From Amyelois transitella (lineage: Eukaryota; Arthropoda; Insecta; Lepidoptera; Pyralidae): a DNA stretch of 64,000 nt. The position numbers and the translations under genes were made by a program. How positions within the stretch are numbered: position 1 is the first letter of the stretch; the number at the start of each line of letters is the position of its first letter. Below are positions 59,201 through 64,000 of the stretch, one piece after another. The stretch is from NCBI RefSeq assembly GCF_032362555.1, contig NC_083516.1, positions 5,853,001 to 5,917,000 on the forward strand, read 5' to 3'. The notes under the pieces are model-generated. The model was not told where the DNA came from, ran no database searches, and worked only from the letters and a program-made list of their open reading frames with translations.

Positions 59201-59531
59201 TGAAAATATTATATTTTTTCTAATGTAAAATTAATGATTATGTTTCTCTTTTGGCAAAATTGAATAACGCATTGAGATTGCGGCAGCTACTCACACTAAA
59301 AATTTCCTCGAATTTGTATTTGAGGAAACCCTAACATTACAATAATTTTCCTTTTTTTAGCATTGCAAAACAAATGGCGGGACGTGCGTCACGCGTATTG
59401 ACGGTTTTTATATAGAGACGGCAATTTGTCTCGTAGTCGGTTTCTTGTGGCTGCAGTGGGGAAGACCCACGATCAACCGGTTACAGCGACTATCCGCCTC
59501 GGCCTGGCAAATCGGAAAGCTGAACAGATAA
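56251..59531 (+). CDS. SLC33A1: acetyl-coenzyme A transporter 1
   Basis: Seven exons: 56251-56463, 56610-56899, 57056-57413, 57591-57710, 58068-58250, 58617-58838 and 59361-59531. All are GT-AG and in phase, giving 518 residues (human AT-1 has 549). The family signatures are LLFLYTLQGIPLGLAGAVPM in TM1, WPFSIKLLWAPIVDAMY, NFLAATQDIAVDGWALTMLK, CNTVGQTAGFFLGYVLFLAL and TYMTLLNTVSNLGTNWPNT. The protein carries acetyl-CoA into the ER lumen for acetylation of glycans and proteins. An acceptor TTTCAG just before the start indicates an upstream untranslated exon. AATAAA at 59611 is a likely poly-A signal. Its 5' end faces that of PNKP across the hAT elements. Confidence 0.93.
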
Positions 59532-59619
59532 GACTGATCTACATTCCGTTACATCTATGGTTAAATCAGGGAAATATGACAATGAAAACTGCCAGTGGTT
59601 TCCATTCATAAATAAAATT

Positions 59620-61932
59620 TAAAAACCTTAATTCTGGAGCATGTCTACTGCCAATTTAAAATATTTTCAGTAGACATGCTTCTTTGTTAAACAACGGAAC
59701 TAAAATATTTTCGTATAAAATAATAACTTACATTTTGTAACTCTCTTATACATATAAAGATGTGAAATATAGGTGCAATACATTATTTTACCAAAGTCAT
59801 TGGATGCAACAGTAATTATTTCAAAATGAGAAATATTCATGATCTTGTTTTACATACATTCTTGCCATTTAAGAAGGCATTCAATTTCTATTGTTTTATT
59901 TTAATATATATTTTTGATCCAATGGCTACTTTGAATAAGTAGTTATAGCAATTACTTTTATTTAAAAAAATGATTTCTTTTTCTCCGTAATTTTCCCCTC
60001 GAATTATTTACTAAGATTATTGTGATAATATAGGTTTCTATTTATTTTTATGAAATTATGTTGAAAGTGCAAATATTAATCTATATGATAGGTTTCAGTA
60101 TTTAACTTAATTAAAAACGGGTGGAAAGAAAAAGTATAGTGTCAGTGAATTATACATTTTATGTACACATCAACAAATATACAGTTACAATAACAACAAT
60201 TCTAGTGTTCTATAGAATCTGTTAACAATTAAACATACATGTGACCATAGACGTAGAAAAAAAGGCAGGCGGAGTTTTACAATACGGCAAAATGAAGCAC
60301 TAATAGTATGCCGGCCCACTGTATATATACGCGCCTGACGCACAAATTCTCACCAATAGTGTGACAGTCGGCCGCCATTACGTCATAGATATCTCACGAA
60401 ATAACAAGTTTCACTCACACATGCGTACAACGCCGCTATTACTATGTTTCACTTTTTTTTCAAGCCACACTCCGTCCACCTTCTTTTCTACGTTAATGCA
60501 TGTAACTAATAAGTACGTAAAATGTTATATCAGTTTTCTAACAATAAATTAAAATTTTATGGCACCATAACTTTTCTCAATACATACATATAGTCACGTC
60601 TATATCCCTTGCAGGGCAGACAAATCCAACGGTCTTGAAAGGCCGCGTTTAGTTCAATAAACCGCATAATTGCAAGCCAAATCTTGAATCAACCCTTATT
60701 TTCAACAGTCATTTTATCTGCTATTTTTGTCGTAACCATAAGGTTAATAAAGTACAGCCATATAAAATGACCTTTGGTAGATTTTTTTTCAATGGATAGA
60801 AATTAACATATTTGTTCCAATGAATGTGTTATAAATAAGATTATACAGCTTTCGGAAGCACCAGTCAATTATAAATAATAAGCTGGTTTATATTTTAAAC
60901 ATGAAGCTAAATTATTGTGCTAAATTGCCATATTTTAGTGCGTTCTGTCTTAAACACTTGTTATATATAATAAAAATAATGGAAGTCTAAAAGACAACTA
61001 ATATTCAGCTTTAATATATAAATTTAGAATTTCTTTAACTTTCTCATTTACCATTTGTCTTACGTTATTTCTAAATTTATGCTCCATTTTTTATTGACAT
61101 CATAATAAATACAAATAATTTTGTTATATAGATAGGTACAAAAACCATTTAGCTAAACAATAAACAAAATATTTATAAATATATCAGTATTTTAGTTCAA
61201 CAGTAATTGACCCTAAATTCAGGAAAGGGTACTTATCTATTATTAAATTTATGTTATTTTTACCTAAGTGTATGTATATATTGTAATTGTAAATATATAA
61301 TAATAAAGGGTAATATAAACATTATCGGAATCTTTTCATTTCATAGTTAATATTAAAAATCTGGATCAAGGTAGCTCAAACGTCATTTGAACACTTAGTT
61401 GCGCCTTTTATGGTGGTAAACTCACGACATATAAATTTACGATATTTGGTTTTTACAAATGATTTAAATTGAGTTAGATAAAAATTGCTATTAGGTATAT
61501 TTCAGTACAAATAACAAGGTCGCCTGTGATATCCAAAATTTTTTATTTTGTATTATTAAAATAAAAATAATTATTCTATTAAATTTGTAAACTAGAAAAA
61601 GTTTGAGAAATTATAAGTTAATTTTCATAATTGGCATCTTATACGGTTAGGAACACAAGTTTTTTTTTAAAGTTAATTTAATGAAGTCAATATTGAGAAA
61701 CAAAACATACAAAGCCACGTCATAACAGTGGATCTATTGACAGTTATAGTTTTATTATACCAGCTAGCATAATGGTTTTTGTGACAATACTTACAAGATC
61801 ATTGCCATAAGAAGCTCACGAACATATTAGTTATATTCCCAAAACAATAGGAGAGCTAATAACCCATCATGGCATCTTATATCATGCGCCATTGAATCTT
61901 TGAAGAGAAGCAGGCTTTGCTCGAGCTTAGAA
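59620..61932. other. intergenic spacer
   Basis: AT-rich, with several AATAAA-like sites and one family A fragment at 60585-60660. No supported gene or RNA. Confidence 0.5.
60585..60660 (-). mobile_element. SINE-like repeat (family A), 3' fragment
   Basis: CATACATATAGTCACGTCTAT, then CCCTTGCAGGGCAGACAAAT and TCTTGAAAGGCCGCGTTTAG, the reversed family A tail. The 5' half is missing. Confidence 0.6.
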
Positions 61933-64000
61933 TCACGGATCCCGCCTGGCTAATTCGTCGTCGCATATAATGGGCTTGCGGTCATCGCCTTTACTGCCTC
62001 TGCCAAGGCGCCCCACTCTCCTCGCAAGTGCACTTGTTTTCTCGACCGCTCCCCACCCGCCACTGTGGCCCCCACCACTCGCTGACCGCGATAGGAGACC
62101 AGTAACACCTTCGCCTAATTTGCTGTGGTGGATCCCGTATAAAAAGTAGAGAAGAAGGCCTAGAAATGAAAAAAAAACTCACTTCGATTCAAACTTCATA
62201 AGGTAAGTGATCACCTTTGTATAGGTATTTACTTTACTGGCAGACTAACACAGGTATAAACCACCAAATTGCACTTTATAATATTTTAAACAGGCGTTTT
62301 CATTCCTGAATTTCCTTCAGACCAAAGCCCAAAAATTATGTGGGCGTAAGTACTTATACGTAGATATTACGTTGTACACATGCAGTCTTCGATACAGACC
62401 CACATACTTATAAAGCTGGCAAAAAGTCTATATAAGGTAATCGTCAACTATACAGCGAAACTCGCTAAAGAAAAAAAGATACAAAAATAAATCTTATATG
62501 GACCTTACCAAACGTCATCCATATCGCGAATCGTGCCCAAGTGAGGGCGTTAAGGTTGATCATGAGCTCCACATTGAGCATGACGCTCGCGGCCGGCAAC
62601 AGCGGCACCCAGGGCACCCGGAACGGCAGCCGGGTGGGGCTCTGCTGATGTGCCCAGATCACCACCAAGCCTAAAGATTAAAAAGATAGTTTTGCTTCTA
62701 TTACTTTTCTGGCGTTTTTTTCGAGCATAAAAGAACTCGGGTACCAGCAGACCAAATATTAACTGGTAAGTCAAGTATAAAGCGTAATATGCATAATACC
62801 TGTGTGTGAGACATCTGTGTAAAATAAAAAAAAAACTTGTAAAATTTTCTTAGATGATTATTGATCGGTGATTTTCCATGCATATATAAATCCTCATTTT
62901 GAAATTTTATACTTTTATTTCTTCAGTCTGTTAATATCACCCTGGGGCTGCTTCTCCGTCCTACTCCATTGCATACTTATACTTATTTTACAATCAAATT
63001 TATTTGTTTTTTGATAATCAATAAATAATAAAATTAACTTACAGGCAATAATGATGAGAGTTAAGACTATATCCGGCAGTAGCACCCAAAGGCCGGCTGG
63101 TTCCGCCAAGAAGTGGTTATGGGCACACAGAGCCGCCGTAGCCAGGGTGAAGGTATACACGCAGCCGGTAACCGCGGCCCCGGGCGCTCGGCCTCCGGCC
63201 AGGGGCTCCAACCACGCGTATTGAGCACGCAGTCGACCAACGGTAAGGGCTTCAAACATCTACAATTATGAGCAATAATGTTAATATTAGTAGATTTGCT
63301 AGACACATTTAGATCATCAGTGCTTTCTTAATGGTTACTGTTTGAGTTTACCATGAAGATGAACTGTAGCGAATGTAGAAAACAAATCGTTTCTTCAAAA
63401 TAACCTACCTCTGATGAAGATGAGCCGCCGTCAGTAGCAGGAGTGCCGGTAGCTGAGCTGTCTTCTCGATCTCCAGGTGATTCCACTGGAGGAGCACCAA
63501 AAATCTTGTCATCAACAGTTGGTGCGGGGCGATAGCGCAGAATAATAACAGCAGCGCTAACAATCGTATACGCCAGCAAGGTTCCAATCGACATAAATTC
63601 GACTAACTTTTCCAAGTCGAACAGAAGAGCTATCAAAGCAGAAGACACACCTGATATTATAAGATTTGAAATAGGAATTTGGGACTTGTTACTGACATCA
63701 CTAAAAAATCCAAATAACAAGCCATCGACAGACATAGCATACAAACAACGTGGTAGAGAAAATAATGAACCCAGCAAAGTTGTCGTCATTCCACACACAG
63801 CACCAACCGCAACTGCGTACTTCGCCCAGTCAGCATGCACTGCGCCTAACGCAGCTGGAAGAGCTGCTTCAGGATTTATTGTATTATACGGCACCATCAG
63901 AGTTAACGCTATAGCAACCAAAATATAACCGAAAGCTACCATCGCCATTGACAACATAGTAGCAATCGGAATTGATCGCGACGGATCCTTCGCTTCTTCG
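61933..64000 (-). CDS. cationic amino acid transporter (SLC7A1-4 / slimfast type), 3' part
   Basis: The minus-strand gene runs off the right edge. Exons seen are 63409 to beyond 64000, 63043-63259, 62509-62670 and 61933-62159, all in phase. The first begins inside the conserved EEAKDPSRSIPIA and continues through WAKYAVAVGAVCGMTTTLLG, LFSLPRCLYAMSVDGLLF and FDLEKLVEFMSIGTLLAYT, hallmarks of the 14-TM CAT family. The third has LNALTWARFAIWMTFG. The last starts with LLLYFLYGIHHSKLGEG, the final TM end of CATs, and closes with an acidic/basic tail ending DELARRDP. The protein imports arginine, lysine and related cationic amino acids at the plasma membrane and feeds nutrient sensing. The N-terminal exons lie outside the window. 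Confidence 0.9.

Noticed and set aside
60290-60420. promoter-like patch with TATATATA and TTACGTCA
   Set aside because: There is no gene downstream in either direction at a fitting distance; the motifs can occur by chance.
1-64000. CRISPR arrays, operons and bacterial signals
   Set aside because: The spliced genes, SINEs and LINEs show that the window is eukaryotic; no regular repeat-spacer array was seen.

Overview
The window is AT-rich, intron-rich animal DNA. The gene families (pickpocket DEG/ENaC channels, an ecdysteroid-kinase-like EcKinase gene), the short introns and the many short interspersed repeats ending in (TATG)n point to an insect, most likely a moth or butterfly. I assembled all gene models by hand from reading frames, splice sites and intron phases. 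A few boundaries may be off by one or two bases.

Region 1 (1-13,833) holds a two-exon EcKinase gene on the plus strand. It converges on an eight-exon pickpocket channel gene on the minus strand. A second, longer pickpocket gene of about ten exons follows, also on the minus strand, and carries a single-exon acylphosphatase gene antisense inside one intron. One exon of the second channel has a decayed duplicate next to it.

Region 2 (13,834-32,700) is gene-poor and repeat-rich. It contains a small secreted His/Pro-rich protein gene, a third pickpocket gene (plus strand, nine exons) and a two-exon gene for a small cationic secreted peptide with one pair of cysteines (minus strand). At least two SINE-like families are scattered here. 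One copy sits directly upstream of each exon of the secreted-protein gene.

Region 3 (32,700-64,000) is a run of housekeeping genes: a divergent cationic-amino-acid-transporter-like gene (plus, twelve exons), PNKP DNA-repair kinase/phosphatase (minus, six exons), the acetyl-CoA transporter SLC33A1 (plus, seven exons) and the 3' part of a canonical cationic amino acid transporter (minus, running off the window). PNKP intron 4 is about 10.5 kb long because it holds a nest: an RTE-like LINE tail, a BEL/Pao LTR element with apparently identical LTRs inside it, and a LINE with two long open frames inside that. PNKP and SLC33A1 are head to head, and the interval between them contains three small hAT-like non-autonomous elements with recognisable 8-bp target duplications.

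The genes do not form one pathway. The three pickpocket genes are a local paralogue cluster, and the two transporter genes of the CAT family flank the PNKP/SLC33A1 pair. The points most worth checking are the unassigned two-cysteine peptide gene, an in-frame TGA followed by an acidic tail in the CAT-like gene, the hAT elements in the divergent promoter, and the SINE tails next to consecutive 3' splice sites.
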